Assembly (NCBI RefSeq): GCF_002744175.1
Contig: NZ_NKHF01000001.1
Location: forward strand, 48,152-112,151
Length of the DNA: 64,000 nucleotides
From: Pseudoalteromonas piscicida
GTDB lineage: Bacteria > Pseudomonadota > Gammaproteobacteria > Enterobacterales > Alteromonadaceae
Direction: 5' to 3'
In this document: piece by piece, positions 53,543-63,956 of the stretch
How the letters are laid out: each line of letters starts with the position of its first letter
How positions within the stretch are numbered: position 1 is the stretch's first letter
Notes under the pieces: model-generated
Told to the model about the DNA's origin: nothing
Database searches by the model: none
The model's input: the letters and a program-made list of their open reading frames with translations, nothing else
Program-made: the position numbers and the translations under genes

Positions 53543-54717
53543 TATCTCCCGTTACCAAATCTGTCACGATTAAATCTATCATTGCTTGAGTTCACAGAGC
53601 TATTTTGCTGCTGATTACCTTCAATCGTTCTGCGAAGCTGTTCAATGTCGCTTTGGCTTGGCAAGCGTACTGGAGAAGTTGAGCTCCCTTGTGACTGCAT
53701 GATCTTATCCAGTGGCAGATACAACATGTTATTGCCGCCTTCAACATCAACCAACACTTTTGAACTACGACCTAAAACCTGCTCCATAGCATCTATGTAT
53801 AAACGCTTACGCGTCACTTCTTTCGCAGCTTGGTACTCTGGTAATAGCTTTTCAAAGCGCTCTACTTCACCTCGTGCTTCAAGGATGATGCGTTCACGAT
53901 ATGCCTCAGCCTCTTGCGTCATACGAGTTACTTGACCACGCGCACGTGGTTCAATTTCTCTTGCATACGCTTCAGCTTCGCGAATGAAACGCTCTTCATC
54001 TTCCTGTGCTGCAATCGCATCATCAAATGCGTCTTTAACTTCAGCAGGTGGGCGCGAGTCTTTAAAGTTAACGTCAGTGACGATCAAACCTAAGTTGTAC
54101 GGTTCAATAATGCTATTTAGCTCGTCCCATGTACGTTGGCGCACAACTTCACGGCCAGTAGTCAACACTTGGTCCATACGAGAATGACCCACAACGTAAC
54201 GCAGTGCACTGTCTAACGCTTGTTGTAAGCTATGGTCAGCGTCTGTCACGCTAAAGCGGTATAGCGTTGGGTCAATAACACGGTACTGAACTTCAAACTC
54301 TACGCTCACCACATTTTCATCTTCAGTCAGCATAAAACCAGAAGCTGAAAGTGAACGTACAGCTTCAATATCTACAGGAATAACCCGCTCAATGAACGTT
54401 GCCTTCCAACGTAGGCCTGGTTCTGCGATGCGATCGAATTTACCAAATTGCAATACAATTCCGCGCTCAGCTTCTTTCACAGTATAAATACCGCTCAATG
54501 CCCAAACGATGACTGCAATAATCAATATAAAGACGAAACCAGCACTGCCTAATCCGCCGTTGCCACCGTTACCCGGTTTACCGCCGAAAATACCGCCGAA
54601 TTTATTACCAAATTTACGGAATACTTCATCTAGATCAGGTGGGCCTTGATCCCGCCCTCCGCGGTTCTTCCACGGATCGTTATCATTGCCATTATTACCC
54701 GGTTCGTTCCAGGCCAT
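53542..54717 (-). CDS. hflK: HflK, modulator of FtsH
   Basis: The 391-residue partner of HflC starts MAWNEPGNNGNDNDPWKNRG, the typical glycine/asparagine-rich cytoplasmic tail with a proline-rich DQGPPDLDEVFRKF. A membrane helix (AGFVFILIIAVIVWALSGIY) and the SPFH domain follow, with ERGIVLQFGKFDRIAEPGLR and VGHSRMDQVLTTGREVVRQ. The end is glutamine/asparagine-rich. It follows hflX by 92 bases. Confidence 0.96.
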   Translation of the reverse strand: MAWNEPGNNGNDNDPWKNRGGRDQGPPDLDEVFRKFGNKFGGIFGGKPGNGGNGGLGSAGFVFILIIAVIVWALSGIYTVKEAERGIVLQFGKFDRIAEPGLRWKATFIERVIPVDIEAVRSLSASGFMLTEDENVVSVEFEVQYRVIDPTLYRFSVTDADHSLQQALDSALRYVVGHSRMDQVLTTGREVVRQRTWDELNSIIEPYNLGLIVTDVNFKDSRPPAEVKDAFDDAIAAQEDEERFIREAEAYAREIEPRARGQVTRMTQEAEAYRERIILEARGEVERFEKLLPEYQAAKEVTRKRLYIDAMEQVLGRSSKVLVDVEGGNNMLYLPLDKIMQSQGSSTSPVRLPSQSDIEQLRRTIEGNQQQNSSVNSSNDRFNRDRFGNGR

Positions 54718-54809
54718 AGCTATACTCCATTGTTATTTAAATGAATTAGGTTAAATCTAACAAAAATCGAGCGACTCTCATATAAAAATACGCTCGAAAT
54801 TAACGATTT

Positions 54810-56099
54810 TTAACTACCAACGACCAAATCATCAAGATTTTGCCCGAATTCCTTATTGAGCTTTTCCCATTCGATTTGTGGCATTCTTACCGAAACAAGC
54901 CAATTACCTTGCTCATCATAGCCTTTTTCATCCACTGCGTTGAGCTCAAATAAAGCCCCTCGCAACCGGCCAAGCGCAGGGGGAACCGCAAGCTCAGCGG
55001 TGAAAATAGTTTTAGCTAATAGTTCTTTAATCGCGTCAAATAAGAGTGAATTTCCCGCTCCAGAGTGTGCACTTAGCCAAACTCGGATCGGTTTTCCTTC
55101 GTCGTCTCTATCTATTCTAGGCGCTACATCGTCCATTAGATCAATTTTGTTGTAAACCAAAAGCTGAGGAATGTCACTGGCTTCGATTTCCTCTAGTACC
55201 AATTGTACCTGCTCTATGTTTTCTTTTCTTCTTGGATCTGCAACATCGATCACGTGTAGCTGTAAATCCGCCTCACGAGTTTCTGTTAATGTCGCTTTAA
55301 ATGCCGCAACCAGATCATGCGGTAAATGGCGAATAAACCCTACAGTATCAGCTAAAATCACAGGCCCTACGTCATCGATTTCTATTTTTCGAAGCGTTGG
55401 GTCTAACGTAGCAAACAGTTGGTCCGCAGCATAGACATCAGCATCCGTGATCTTATTAAACAGGGTCGACTTTCCAGCGTTAGTATAGCCAACTAGAGAA
55501 ACGGTTGGGATCTCATTTCGACTTCTAGCTCGTCGCCCTTGTTCACGTACAACCGCTACTTTCTCCAGTCGTTTACGAATACTCTTAATTCGCTCGCGAA
55601 GTAATCGTCTATCGGTTTCTAGCTGGGTTTCACCAGGACCACGTAAACCAATCCCCCCTTTTTGCCTTTCTAAGTGCGTCCAGCCTCGAATTAAGCGCGT
55701 AGAAATATGCCGCAATTGAGCAAGCTCAACCTGCAATTTACCTTCGTGGGTGCGGGCTCTTTGCGCAAAAATATCTAGGATCAGCGTGGTCCTATCTAAC
55801 ACTCTGCACTTACAAACGCTCTCTAGGTTGCGCTCTTGTGAGGGACTGAGTTGGTGGTTAAATATGATGACATCTGCGTTGTGGATTTTGACAATCTCGG
55901 CGATTTCTTCAGCTTTACCCGTTCCGACGAACAACTTTGCATGTGGTGCCTGACGGCTGCCTTGCACAACCGCCACACTACTAACACCAGCAGAAGAAAC
56001 TAGCATTTCCAATTCACGTAGATCTTCTCGATCGCCTTCGTGAGGAAATTCTATATGAACCAAGACTGCCTGTTCGCCGGCTTCATAACGGTCAAACAA
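54810..56099 (-). CDS. hflX: Ribosome-associated GTPase HflX
   Basis: HflX splits stalled ribosomes after heat or antibiotic stress. The 429-residue protein has the HflX N-terminal domain (VSSAGVSSVAVVQGSRQAP, KLFVGTGKAEEIA), a GLRGPGETQLETDRR linker, and the G domain: G1 GYTNAGKSTLFN, G3 DTVGFIRHLPHDL, G4 NKID, G5 SAHSG. The start is TTG at 56099, eight bases after AGGAG; the only nearby ATG is out of frame and stops at once. It follows hfq by 24 bases. Confidence 0.95.
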   Translation of the reverse strand: MFDRYEAGEQAVLVHIEFPHEGDREDLRELEMLVSSAGVSSVAVVQGSRQAPHAKLFVGTGKAEEIAEIVKIHNADVIIFNHQLSPSQERNLESVCKCRVLDRTTLILDIFAQRARTHEGKLQVELAQLRHISTRLIRGWTHLERQKGGIGLRGPGETQLETDRRLLRERIKSIRKRLEKVAVVREQGRRARSRNEIPTVSLVGYTNAGKSTLFNKITDADVYAADQLFATLDPTLRKIEIDDVGPVILADTVGFIRHLPHDLVAAFKATLTETREADLQLHVIDVADPRRKENIEQVQLVLEEIEASDIPQLLVYNKIDLMDDVAPRIDRDDEGKPIRVWLSAHSGAGNSLLFDAIKELLAKTIFTAELAVPPALGRLRGALFELNAVDEKGYDEQGNWLVSVRMPQIEWEKLNKEFGQNLDDLVVGS

Positions 56100-56123
56100 G
56101 CATTAAGCTCCTACTAATTATAA

Positions 56124-56387
56124 TTAATAATTACCGTCTTCACTTTGGTCGCCCGCATCACTTCCTGTTGCATTTTGGAAGTTTACCGCACGAGCTGGAA
56201 CCACTGTGGAGATAGCATGTTTATAAACCATTTGGTTTACTGTGTTTTCGAGTAAAATCACAAACTGGTCAAATGACTGGATCTTACCTTGTAATTTAAT
56301 ACCATTTACCAAAAAAATTGACACAGGAATGCGCTCACGACGCAAGACATTTAAAAATGGGTCTTGTAAAGATTGGCCTTTTGCCAT
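56124..56387 (-). CDS. hfq: RNA chaperone Hfq
   Basis: Hfq is the hexameric RNA chaperone that pairs small RNAs with mRNAs. The 87-residue protein has the Sm core: [39 protein letters not shown] (Sm1) and [11 protein letters not shown] (Sm2, with the YKHAIST lysine of the proximal face). The C-terminal tail is short, acidic and probably disordered ([13 protein letters not shown]), shorter than E. coli's 102-residue form. It follows miaA and precedes hflX, the standard order. Confidence 0.98.
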   Translation of the reverse strand: MAKGQSLQDPFLNVLRRERIPVSIFLVNGIKLQGKIQSFDQFVILLENTVNQMVYKHAISTVVPARAVNFQNATGSDAGDQSEDGNY

Positions 56388-56463
56388 TTTCTTATCCTTC
56401 GTTTTAGGTGTTATTATGTCAGGTCGTTGATTTAATCAGAACATGCTGATTTAACAACTACTA

Positions 56464-57405
56464 TTAGCTTAGCGAAGATAGAACACGTTGCAAGTTTTCT
56501 TGACTATCGGTGTCAAGCCAAGTCACATCTTGCCACCCCCTCAGCCAAGTTAATTGCCGCTTCGCCAGTTGTCTGGTCGCTGCGACGCCTTTGAAAACCA
56601 TTTCTTCATAATCGCACTCGCCAGCTAAATACTCCCACATTTGACGATATCCGACACAGCGAATTGACGGCAAATCAGGGTGTAAATCTTTTCGTTGATA
56701 TAAGGCCAAAACTTCGTTTTTAAAGCCTTCGTCCAACATTATTTTAAATCTTTTCTCTATTCGCTCATGTAAGACTTTTCGGTCACTTGGGGCAATCGCA
56801 AACTGATGAAACTGATAAGGTAGTGCACCTTGTTTACTTTGCTGTAATTCCGTCATTGTCTTACCGCTTATACGATAGACTTCCAGTGCGCGATTAATTC
56901 GTTGTGAATCATTTTCGCTAATTTTAGCCGCAGCTTCTGGGTCTATCGTTTTTAATTGCTGATGCAATGCGGGCCAGCCCAACTGCTCAGCTTCTCGCTC
57001 AAGTACCGCCCTTATATCGGCGTCAGCTTCTGGTAACGGTGAAAGGCCATCAATTAAGCCTTTAAAGTACATCATAGTACCACCAACCAAAACGGGCACT
57101 TTTCCGCGTTGATGAAAGTCATCAATAAGCCTGATGGCGTCGGAGCGAAACTCTGCCACCGAGTAACTTTGCGCAGGATCGATAATATCAATAAGGTGAT
57201 GTGGTGCCATGGCTTGCTCTTGCGCACTTGGTTTAGCAGTACCTATATCCATTCCTTTGTAAACTAACGCTGAGTCTACACTGATGATCTCGGTATTAAG
57301 CGTTTTGCATAACTCAATGGCTAACGCGGTTTTACCCGCGGCTGTCGGCCCCATCAGGGTAATGACAGGTAACTTGTTCACATCTAACCTACTAATAAAC
57401 TGCAC
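56464..57405 (-). CDS. miaA: tRNA dimethylallyltransferase
   Basis: MiaA adds a dimethylallyl group to A37 of tRNAs reading UNN codons. The 313-residue protein has the P-loop [61 protein letters not shown] and the C-terminal [13 protein letters not shown]. The start could be GTG at 57405, listed here, or GTG at 57381, which has a better-placed TAGG upstream and matches homologous N-termini. It lies between mutL and hfq. Confidence 0.95.
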   Translation of the reverse strand: MQFISRLDVNKLPVITLMGPTAAGKTALAIELCKTLNTEIISVDSALVYKGMDIGTAKPSAQEQAMAPHHLIDIIDPAQSYSVAEFRSDAIRLIDDFHQRGKVPVLVGGTMMYFKGLIDGLSPLPEADADIRAVLEREAEQLGWPALHQQLKTIDPEAAAKISENDSQRINRALEVYRISGKTMTELQQSKQGALPYQFHQFAIAPSDRKVLHERIEKRFKIMLDEGFKNEVLALYQRKDLHPDLPSIRCVGYRQMWEYLAGECDYEEMVFKGVAATRQLAKRQLTWLRGWQDVTWLDTDSQENLQRVLSSLS

Positions 57406-57460
57406 TAATCTTGTATTATAGCTGATTGTGCATAGTAATTAATACCTACTTACCGACTAA

Positions 57461-59326
57461 TTACTGCGAACTGAGAAAACTCACCAACTTTTGGCCGTCG
57501 ATTATAACAGCACGTTTATGAATACGAGCCAAACACGATGCCTTGGAAAGCAGTTTTTCTTTAACTAAATCAAAATGCTGACTCTCAAAATAGGTATTGG
57601 GTGTGGTTGCCTCTAGCCATTCAAGCCAGGTATGCAACTCAGCTTCGCTACTCGGCTCTAGCATGGCTTTTGAAATTTCGCCTACATCAATGCTATACAA
57701 GGAAACTGGAAGCTTTTTAACCAAAATATGCGTATCGAATATTTCGATAGTAAAACCTAGAATCGCAAGCCAAGTTTGCCGTTGTTGCAGCGCCTCTAAA
57801 GCTTTTTTATCCAACTTAATTCGAACTGGGAGTAATAGCGCTTTGCCTTGCAACGTACCATCTTGCTCAATCTGCATCTGCCAGTAAGGTAAAAGTCCGT
57901 GCTTACAATCACCAAAGAGTAACTGCTTATCTTGTTCTAGCATCACCTTACCGTGTGGCAATAGCATCCAACTGGATTTAGCGGCAGTGCTGGGTGGAGC
58001 GGTTAGCTGACTGGCTGATAGTGACGGCTCAGCTACGCTGTCAAAGTGTTGCATCTGTTGGTGTGACAAGCCTTGATAAAGCTGGTTAACGTTTACCTGT
58101 TTTTTCCCGCTACTGGTGGCATCGCTACGGCCGCTGTAACCGCTACTTGCATTGGATTTTTTGCTTTCACCTTCAGTGTATCGGCTTGTTTCGTCATGTC
58201 TTGGGGCTGACTCTACTGATTGTAAGGCTGAGCGATAGCTTTGATGGTAGCCGTCATCTATTTGCTCTTGCGGCGTAAATAAAGGCGGCGCAGAGCTTGG
58301 TAACGGTGAAGGGCTGTTATCGTTTTCACAAGGTAACGTCGTTTGCTCCGTTGCAACCTGTTTAATCGCTTGAACAATAAAGTCATGCACCAAGCGTGCC
58401 TGATGGAAGCGCACCTCATGCTTTGCAGGGTGAACATTCACATCCACCTGTCTGGGGTCGAGCTCGAGATAAATCACAAACCCTGGGAGTTCTTCATGCC
58501 CAATTGATTCATCGAATGCTTGGCGAATAGCATGGAGAATTAATTTATCTCGCATCATACGACCGTTAACATAGGTATATTGGGTCGAGTTACTAACGCC
58601 TGCGGGTAATACCCAACCAAACAGCCGGAGCCCTTCATGACCTGAGTCAATAAAGCTGGCTTGCTGTGAAAAGACCTTACCGCCGACTTGGGCAACCCTC
58701 TCCACTCCTTTTTCTAGAGTGCGCGGCCGATACTGACGGACCACTTTTTGATTGTGAGTAAGGGTAATCGCAATATCAAAACGACTCAGCGCGATCCGCT
58801 TAACAAGCTCGTCAATATGGCTAAATTCGGTCTTCTCGGTGCGCAAAAACTTTCTGCGTGCTGGAGTATTAAAAAATAGGTCTTTAACCTCAATTGTTGT
58901 GCCATCAGGGTGCGCTGTTGGCTGGATCTGCACAGCCATATCTCGCCCTTCAGCAAAGGCTTGCCAAGCGGTTTCTTGGGCTTTGGGTTTGGAGCTCAAT
59001 GTGAGTCGAGAAACCGAGCTTATTGAAGCCAGCGCTTCACCTCTAAACCCAAGAGATGCAATGCATTCAAGGTCATCCAAACTTTTGAGTTTACTGGTAG
59101 CATGGCGAGAAAGCGCAAGCATCAGCTCGTCTTTAATAATACCACCGCCATTATCACGAATACGAATCAACTTGTGGCCGCCACGTTCAATGTCAATTTG
59201 AATTCGGGTCGCCCCTGCATCAATGCTGTTTTCCACCAGCTCCTTTACCACTGAAGCGGGACGTTCTACCACTTCACCAGCGGCGATTTGGTTGGCCAGC
59301 CGAGCTGGTAGCACTTCTATTGTCAT
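57461..59326 (-). CDS. mutL: DNA mismatch repair protein MutL
   Basis: MutL couples MutS mismatch recognition to MutH and UvrD. The 621-residue protein has the N-terminal GHKL ATPase: [20 protein letters not shown] (catalytic Glu), [16 protein letters not shown], and [12 protein letters not shown], followed by the transducer with VNGRMMRDK and [15 protein letters not shown] long low-complexity linker spans about residues 340-420. The C-terminal dimerisation domain lacks the endonuclease DQHAxxER motif, as in other MutH-containing gamma-proteobacteria. Confidence 0.97.
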   Translation of the reverse strand: MTIEVLPARLANQIAAGEVVERPASVVKELVENSIDAGATRIQIDIERGGHKLIRIRDNGGGIIKDELMLALSRHATSKLKSLDDLECIASLGFRGEALASISSVSRLTLSSKPKAQETAWQAFAEGRDMAVQIQPTAHPDGTTIEVKDLFFNTPARRKFLRTEKTEFSHIDELVKRIALSRFDIAITLTHNQKVVRQYRPRTLEKGVERVAQVGGKVFSQQASFIDSGHEGLRLFGWVLPAGVSNSTQYTYVNGRMMRDKLILHAIRQAFDESIGHEELPGFVIYLELDPRQVDVNVHPAKHEVRFHQARLVHDFIVQAIKQVATEQTTLPCENDNSPSPLPSSAPPLFTPQEQIDDGYHQSYRSALQSVESAPRHDETSRYTEGESKKSNASSGYSGRSDATSSGKKQVNVNQLYQGLSHQQMQHFDSVAEPSLSASQLTAPPSTAAKSSWMLLPHGKVMLEQDKQLLFGDCKHGLLPYWQMQIEQDGTLQGKALLLPVRIKLDKKALEALQQRQTWLAILGFTIEIFDTHILVKKLPVSLYSIDVGEISKAMLEPSSEAELHTWLEWLEATTPNTYFESQHFDLVKEKLLSKASCLARIHKRAVIIDGQKLVSFLSSQ

Positions 59327-59329
59327 GGT

Positions 59330-60673
59330 TTACGCTTTAGGGATCGTTAACACTTGTCCTATAAACAAGGTGTTGTTTTTTAGGTTATTGGCTTTTTTCA
59401 GCTCCCGCACAGTAATGCCATAGCGACTCGCAAGTACGCTAAGAGATTCACCACTTTTTACTTTGTGCGTCACAGGCTTGTTAGATTGCATCCGCGCAAA
59501 TAAAGAGTTATCCGGTGGATTTTTCTCATAGTAGCCCTTAATTGAGCTAAAAATCGCACGAGCTAAACGCTCTTGATAATGGGGAGAAGTAAGTAGCTTT
59601 TCTTCTTTCGGATTAGAAATAAAACCCGTTTCTACCAAGATAGAAGGAATATCTGGTGACTTGAGTACACCAAAGTTTGCCGCTTGCGGACGGCTCTTAT
59701 GCATTTTAGCGACTTTTTTCAATTCTTTTACTACTTCTTCTGCGACCTGAAACCCGGTTTTCATCGAGTGTTCCATCGACATATCAAGAAGTGCTTTGGC
59801 TAGGTACTTTTCATTCGCCGTGTCTTTAATCAGATCCGCAGCTCCCCCTAACAACTGTGAGTGCTTTTCTTTGTCTTCTAGCCACTTACCTATTTCAGAG
59901 TTGGCTCTACGCAGCGATAGCACCCAAACTGATGCGCCATTAGGTTGCGGGCTAGTAAACGCATCCGCATGGATAGAAACAAAAAAATCAGCTTTACGTT
60001 CTCTAGCTCTTGCAGTTCGAGTATTTAATTTAAGGTAGTAGTCTCCGGTGCGGATTAGCTTAGCACTCATTCCCGGTTGACTATCTACCAAGCGTGCTAA
60101 ACGCTTAGCAATTTGGATAGTAACAAGCTTTTCGTACGTCCCTGATGGCCCGATGGAGCCGGGGTCTTCACCACCATGACCAGCATCGATGGCGATTACT
60201 ATATCTCTATCTTGTGCCAGTGTTTTGCGCGGAACAGAGGTTTTATTGTCACTATACGCGCTCATTTGCTTGCCATATAAATCAACCACCAGTCGATTTT
60301 TATAGGGGCCTGTGGGCGCTAAGGCAAAAATTTTCGGCGTTGCACTGCGGCTTAATTCAACCACAATACGTGCAGACTTACTATTTTTGGGCTTACTGTG
60401 GCGGATTTTATTTACCACCCTATGTTCATCTGGGACACTTGGAAAACGCTTTTGTTGCTTAGTGTTTTCAAGGTCTATCACCAAACGTAGTGGATTTTTC
60501 AGCACAAAATAGCTGTAATCTGGTTTATCGCTCATATCAAAAACAATACGCGTGCTCTCTGGAGAGGGCCAAACACGAACGCTTTCTATGGCGTTTTGGG
60601 CAAGGCTCTGCATGCTAGTAACAAGCATGCAGATAAAAATAAAAATATAACTTTTTGTGGGCAGATTAAGCAT
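59330..60673 (-). CDS. amiB: N-acetylmuramoyl-L-alanine amidase (AmiB/AmiC type)
   Basis: This periplasmic zinc amidase cleaves septal peptidoglycan during cell separation. The 447-residue precursor has a signal peptide (YIFIFICMLVTSMQSLA), an AMIN domain (residues about 28-125, VRVWPSPESTRIVFDMSD), the amidase_3 catalytic domain with zinc ligands in IDAGHGGEDPG, YEKLVTIQ and SIHADAF, and a catalytic Glu in SILVETGFISN. A LysM repeat (HKVKSGESLSVLASRYGITV) ends the protein. The start overlaps tsaE by eight bases. By position it is amiB; NlpD, encoded at 39688-40509, is a plausible activator. Confidence 0.93.
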   Translation of the reverse strand: MLNLPTKSYIFIFICMLVTSMQSLAQNAIESVRVWPSPESTRIVFDMSDKPDYSYFVLKNPLRLVIDLENTKQQKRFPSVPDEHRVVNKIRHSKPKNSKSARIVVELSRSATPKIFALAPTGPYKNRLVVDLYGKQMSAYSDNKTSVPRKTLAQDRDIVIAIDAGHGGEDPGSIGPSGTYEKLVTIQIAKRLARLVDSQPGMSAKLIRTGDYYLKLNTRTARARERKADFFVSIHADAFTSPQPNGASVWVLSLRRANSEIGKWLEDKEKHSQLLGGAADLIKDTANEKYLAKALLDMSMEHSMKTGFQVAEEVVKELKKVAKMHKSRPQAANFGVLKSPDIPSILVETGFISNPKEEKLLTSPHYQERLARAIFSSIKGYYEKNPPDNSLFARMQSNKPVTHKVKSGESLSVLASRYGITVRELKKANNLKNNTLFIGQVLTIPKA

Positions 60674-61139
60674 AGTCTTGTAATTGTTTTAATAACGCCT
60701 CGCCACGATTAGACTTTGCCTCCAGCACAATTTGTCGGCCCTCGCCTGCATATTGCATGGTGATGTCTATATCTGGCTCTGGAATAAACCCTTCACCTTT
60801 TTCTGGCCACTCAACTACACAAATGGCATGACTTGCAAAGTAGTCACGGATCCCCATGTATTCAAGTTCCTCAGGCGAACCTAAACGATACAAATCAAAA
60901 TGATATATTGAGACATCATCTAATTCATAAGGTTCAACTAAGGTATAGGTTGGACTTTTTACCTTACCTGAATGTCCCAAGCTTTGCACTATGCCACGCG
61001 TTAACGTGGTTTTGCCAGCCCCGAGATCACCGTGTAAAAATAGCACTGCGCCGTCGCGAATAACTTGGGCTAATTTATTCCCCATAGCAACTGTTGCTGG
61101 CTCGTCTGCCAAATCGAATTTCATATGACCTGTCGTCAC
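60666..61139 (-). CDS. tsaE: tRNA t6A biosynthesis ATPase TsaE
   Basis: TsaE is the ATPase that resets the TsaBD complex in t6A37 tRNA modification. The 157-residue protein has the P-loop LFLHGDLGAGKTTLTRGI, the KSPTYTLVEPYELDD switch region and HFDLYRLGSPEELEYMG. The start is GTG 61139, sharing bases with the nnr stop (GTGA); an in-frame ATG at 61124 is an alternative. It lies between nnr and the amidase gene. Confidence 0.95.
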   Translation of the reverse strand: MTTGHMKFDLADEPATVAMGNKLAQVIRDGAVLFLHGDLGAGKTTLTRGIVQSLGHSGKVKSPTYTLVEPYELDDVSIYHFDLYRLGSPEELEYMGIRDYFASHAICVVEWPEKGEGFIPEPDIDITMQYAGEGRQIVLEAKSNRGEALLKQLQDYA

Positions 61140-62620
61140 CCTACAATACCTCGAATATGTTCGAATAAATCTGTGGCCAACATCCCTTTTTCACCGTCAT
61201 GAGCGGCCCGCTGTGCGGCTAAACCATGAATATACACGGCTAGGTTTGTTGCAGCAAATGCTTCCATCCCTTGCGCGATGAAACTGCCTATAATACCAGA
61301 TAACACATCCCCCATCCCAGCACTAGCCATTGCTGCAGAGCCCGAACGGTTGATATTTGTGCGGACGCCATCAGTGATCAAGCTTCCAGGACCTTTCAAT
61401 ACCACCACAGCGCTATATTGATGGCTAATTTCTGTGGCCATAGCAAAGCGATTACTTTCGTTAAAGGCAGCGTCTGAGTGTTGAAGTAGCCGCTTTGCTT
61501 CACCAAGATGTGGCGTTAATACCCAATTGGCATGCTTGACGGGATTTCGCGAAAGCCAATTGAGACCATCAGCGTCGACCACCAAAGGAATATCCGTATT
61601 GATGACCCGCTGAAACAAGGCTTGCCCCCAATCATCTTGACCAAGGCCGGGTCCTAGTACGACCACCGTTGCCTTTTTCAGCAATGGTAGCAATGCCTCA
61701 CCATCACTAACGCCATGCACCATTAACTCGTAACGCCCTTGTAACACGCAGACTGTATTGTCGGGGTGAGTTGCCACAGACACCAAGCCAGCGCCTGAGC
61801 GTAAAGCCGCCTCAGCCGCAAGTCGAATGGCTCCCGCCATACCGCGATTTCCGCCAATAAGTAGCACATGACCGTGCTGGTTTTTATAACTGTCGGCAGC
61901 ACGTTGTGGTCTTGCCGCCATAAGAGTTTGATGATTTAGAAAGCTTGATGTTGCCGTCACTAATGTCTTAAAAGCCTCTGATACCCCTAAATCAGCCAGT
62001 AGCAACTCTCCAACCATTCGCTTTGCTGACCCAGTAAGTAGCCCTTGTTTAAGTGCAATAAATGTGACGGTAGTTGTGGCAATCAATGTGGAAGCTGCCA
62101 CCTCTCCAGTTGTGGCGTTAACACCACTTGGTACATCAAGCGCAATTCTCACCAAAGGCAAGCCATTGAGCGTATCAAAGCAACGACTTACATGCTCAGG
62201 AAGTACGCCCCTAAAGCCCGTACCAAACACGGCATCTACCACCACCGAAAACTGCTCCGTATCGATATCGTCAAGGCAGCGCACAAGTTTGCCTTGATAT
62301 TGAGAAAACGCCTGTTGAGCATCGCCAGTAAGGTTTTCAGGAGCAAATAAAACTAGCACGACGACCATAAAACCAGCCTGCCGACATCGCTCAGCAACAA
62401 TAAATCCATCCCCGGCATTATTCCCCTTTCCGGTAACGACCAATATATGGCTAGATTTAGGGTGGTTATTTTCAATAAATTGAAATGCCGCACTTCCCGC
62501 CCGCTGCATTAATGCACTGAGGTTTGTGCCAGATAACTCAGCTGCTTTGCCCTCATATTGCTGTACCTGTTGGGCCGAATAAGCAAATTGTGGTAAATTG
62601 TCAGTGTATTCAATAGCCAT
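61136..62620 (-). CDS. nnr: Bifunctional NAD(P)H-hydrate epimerase / ADP-dependent dehydratase
   Basis: Nnr repairs hydrated NADH and NADPH. The 494-residue fusion has the YjeF N-terminal epimerase (ILVVTGKGNNAGDGFIVAER, VDAVFGTGFRGVLPE, RIALDVPSGVNATTG) and a C-terminal ribokinase-like dehydratase with HVLLIGGNRGMAGAIRLA, VLGPGLGQDDWG, VVDADGLNWL, VLTPHLGEAKRLL and SAGMGDVLSGIIGSFIAQG. Both halves appear complete. Its ATG lies 11 bases from the divergent queG start. Confidence 0.96.
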   Translation of the reverse strand: MAIEYTDNLPQFAYSAQQVQQYEGKAAELSGTNLSALMQRAGSAAFQFIENNHPKSSHILVVTGKGNNAGDGFIVAERCRQAGFMVVVLVLFAPENLTGDAQQAFSQYQGKLVRCLDDIDTEQFSVVVDAVFGTGFRGVLPEHVSRCFDTLNGLPLVRIALDVPSGVNATTGEVAASTLIATTTVTFIALKQGLLTGSAKRMVGELLLADLGVSEAFKTLVTATSSFLNHQTLMAARPQRAADSYKNQHGHVLLIGGNRGMAGAIRLAAEAALRSGAGLVSVATHPDNTVCVLQGRYELMVHGVSDGEALLPLLKKATVVVLGPGLGQDDWGQALFQRVINTDIPLVVDADGLNWLSRNPVKHANWVLTPHLGEAKRLLQHSDAAFNESNRFAMATEISHQYSAVVVLKGPGSLITDGVRTNINRSGSAAMASAGMGDVLSGIIGSFIAQGMEAFAATNLAVYIHGLAAQRAAHDGEKGMLATDLFEHIRGIVG

Positions 62621-62631
62621 TATTTCTTCCC

Positions 62632-63765
62632 GTGACGACCGATAATATCAATTATAGTGAACTTGCAGCACAGATTAAGCAATGGGGCCAATCACTTGGC
62701 TTTGCCGAAGTTGGCATAACCGACATTGATTTAAGCCAACACGAAGCGCAACTACAGCGCTGGTTAGATGCCGGCTATCATGGTGAAATGGCCTATATGG
62801 CAGCCCATGGTATGAAGCGAGCACGTCCAGCGGAGCTGGTGCCTGGCACCCAACGTATTATTTCAGTAAAAATGAATTACCTTCCTCCAGATGCAAGTTT
62901 TGCAAGGGCACTTGGCGACAAAACAACGGCTTATATTTCTCGCTATGCCTTAGGTCGTGATTATCACAAAGTGATGCGTAATAAGTTGAAGCAACTGGGT
63001 CAAAAGATTGAAAAAGAAGTTGGTGCACTCGGATTTAGGCCGTTTGTAGACTCAGCCCCAGTATTAGAACGCCAAATAGCCGAAAAGGCTGGCTTGGGTT
63101 GGCGTGGAAAAAATAGTTTGTTAATCAATAAACAAGCTGGTTCTTGGTTTTTCTTGGGTGAACTTTTCGTTGATATTCCACTTCCGATTGATAAACCAAA
63201 CCAAGAAGAAGGCTGTGGCCGCTGCACAGCATGCCTCACTTTATGCCCAACTGGAGCCATAGTTGAACCCTATGTAGTTGATGCTAGACGCTGTATTTCT
63301 TATCTCACCATTGAGCTTCAAGGCGCGATCCCGGAAGTGTTTAGAGAAAAAATCGGTAACCGGATCTACGGATGCGATGACTGTCAGTTGGTATGTCCAT
63401 GGAATCGTTATGGTCAGCTAACCGAAGAAAACGATTTTCTGCCACGAGAAAAACTCAAAGATCAACAGTTGCTGACGTTATTCGCCTGGGATGAAGCTAC
63501 CTTTTTGAAAAATACGGAAGGTAGTCCAATACGTCGCATAGGGCATGAGCGTTGGCTAAGAAATTTGGCAGTCGGTTTAGGCAATGCAGAGTATGACGAG
63601 GCCATCATTGCCGCATTAGAAGAAAAGCGGCTAAGTACTCCCCCTATGGTCATCGAACATATTGACTGGGCCATCGCGCAACAAAAACACAAATCTGCGC
63701 AACATGAGCGCAAAAAAGCCAGGCTCATCCGCATTATCGAAAAGGGCTTGCCAAGAGATGCATGA
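62632..63765 (+). CDS. queG: Epoxyqueuosine reductase
   Basis: QueG reduces epoxyqueuosine to queuosine in tRNA, using cobalamin and two 4Fe-4S clusters. The 377-residue protein has the N-terminal LGFAEVGITDIDLSQHE, the catalytic region HGMKRARPAELVPGTQRII, FVDSAPVLERQIAEKAGLGW, and the cluster ligands CGRCTACLTLCPTGAI and YGCDDCQLVCPWNR. The start is GTG 62632; no in-frame ATG precedes conserved sequence. Upstream space is 11 bases before nnr, so its promoter must lie inside nnr. Confidence 0.95.
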   Translation: MTTDNINYSELAAQIKQWGQSLGFAEVGITDIDLSQHEAQLQRWLDAGYHGEMAYMAAHGMKRARPAELVPGTQRIISVKMNYLPPDASFARALGDKTTAYISRYALGRDYHKVMRNKLKQLGQKIEKEVGALGFRPFVDSAPVLERQIAEKAGLGWRGKNSLLINKQAGSWFFLGELFVDIPLPIDKPNQEEGCGRCTACLTLCPTGAIVEPYVVDARRCISYLTIELQGAIPEVFREKIGNRIYGCDDCQLVCPWNRYGQLTEENDFLPREKLKDQQLLTLFAWDEATFLKNTEGSPIRRIGHERWLRNLAVGLGNAEYDEAIIAALEEKRLSTPPMVIEHIDWAIAQQKHKSAQHERKKARLIRIIEKGLPRDA

Positions 63766-63809
63766 TTGCAGCCAGCCTTGATTTGGTTGCTCTTCAAAAA
63801 AGCAAAGGC

Positions 63810-63832
63810 TCGGCGGGTAAACCGCCTCCTAC
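63810..63832 (-). repeat. REP-like hairpin F
   Basis: On the minus strand: GTAG-GA-GGCGG-TTTAC-CCGCC-GA. It closely resembles the Pseudomonas putida-type REP core as I remember it. Confidence 0.8.
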
Positions 63833-63854
63833 AAAAGGTCTGTGAAACCGTGCG

Positions 63855-63877
63855 GTAGGAGCTGCTTCACGCAGCAA
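63855..63877 (+). repeat. REP-like hairpin G
   Basis: GTAG-GA-GCTGC-TTCAC-GCAGC-AA. It pairs head to head with hairpin F across 22 bases. Confidence 0.8.
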
Positions 63878-63911
63878 GTTTTGGTTGTATTTCAAACATT
63901 ATAGTAAGAGC

Positions 63912-63934
63912 TCGGCGGATGAACCGCCTCCGAC
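63912..63934 (-). repeat. REP-like hairpin H
   Basis: On the minus strand: GTCG-GA-GGCGG-TTCAT-CCGCC-GA. It is the second-unit counterpart of F, with one change in the GTAG tetranucleotide and two in the loop. Confidence 0.78.
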
Positions 63935-63956
63935 AAAAAGTCTGTAAAACCGTGCG

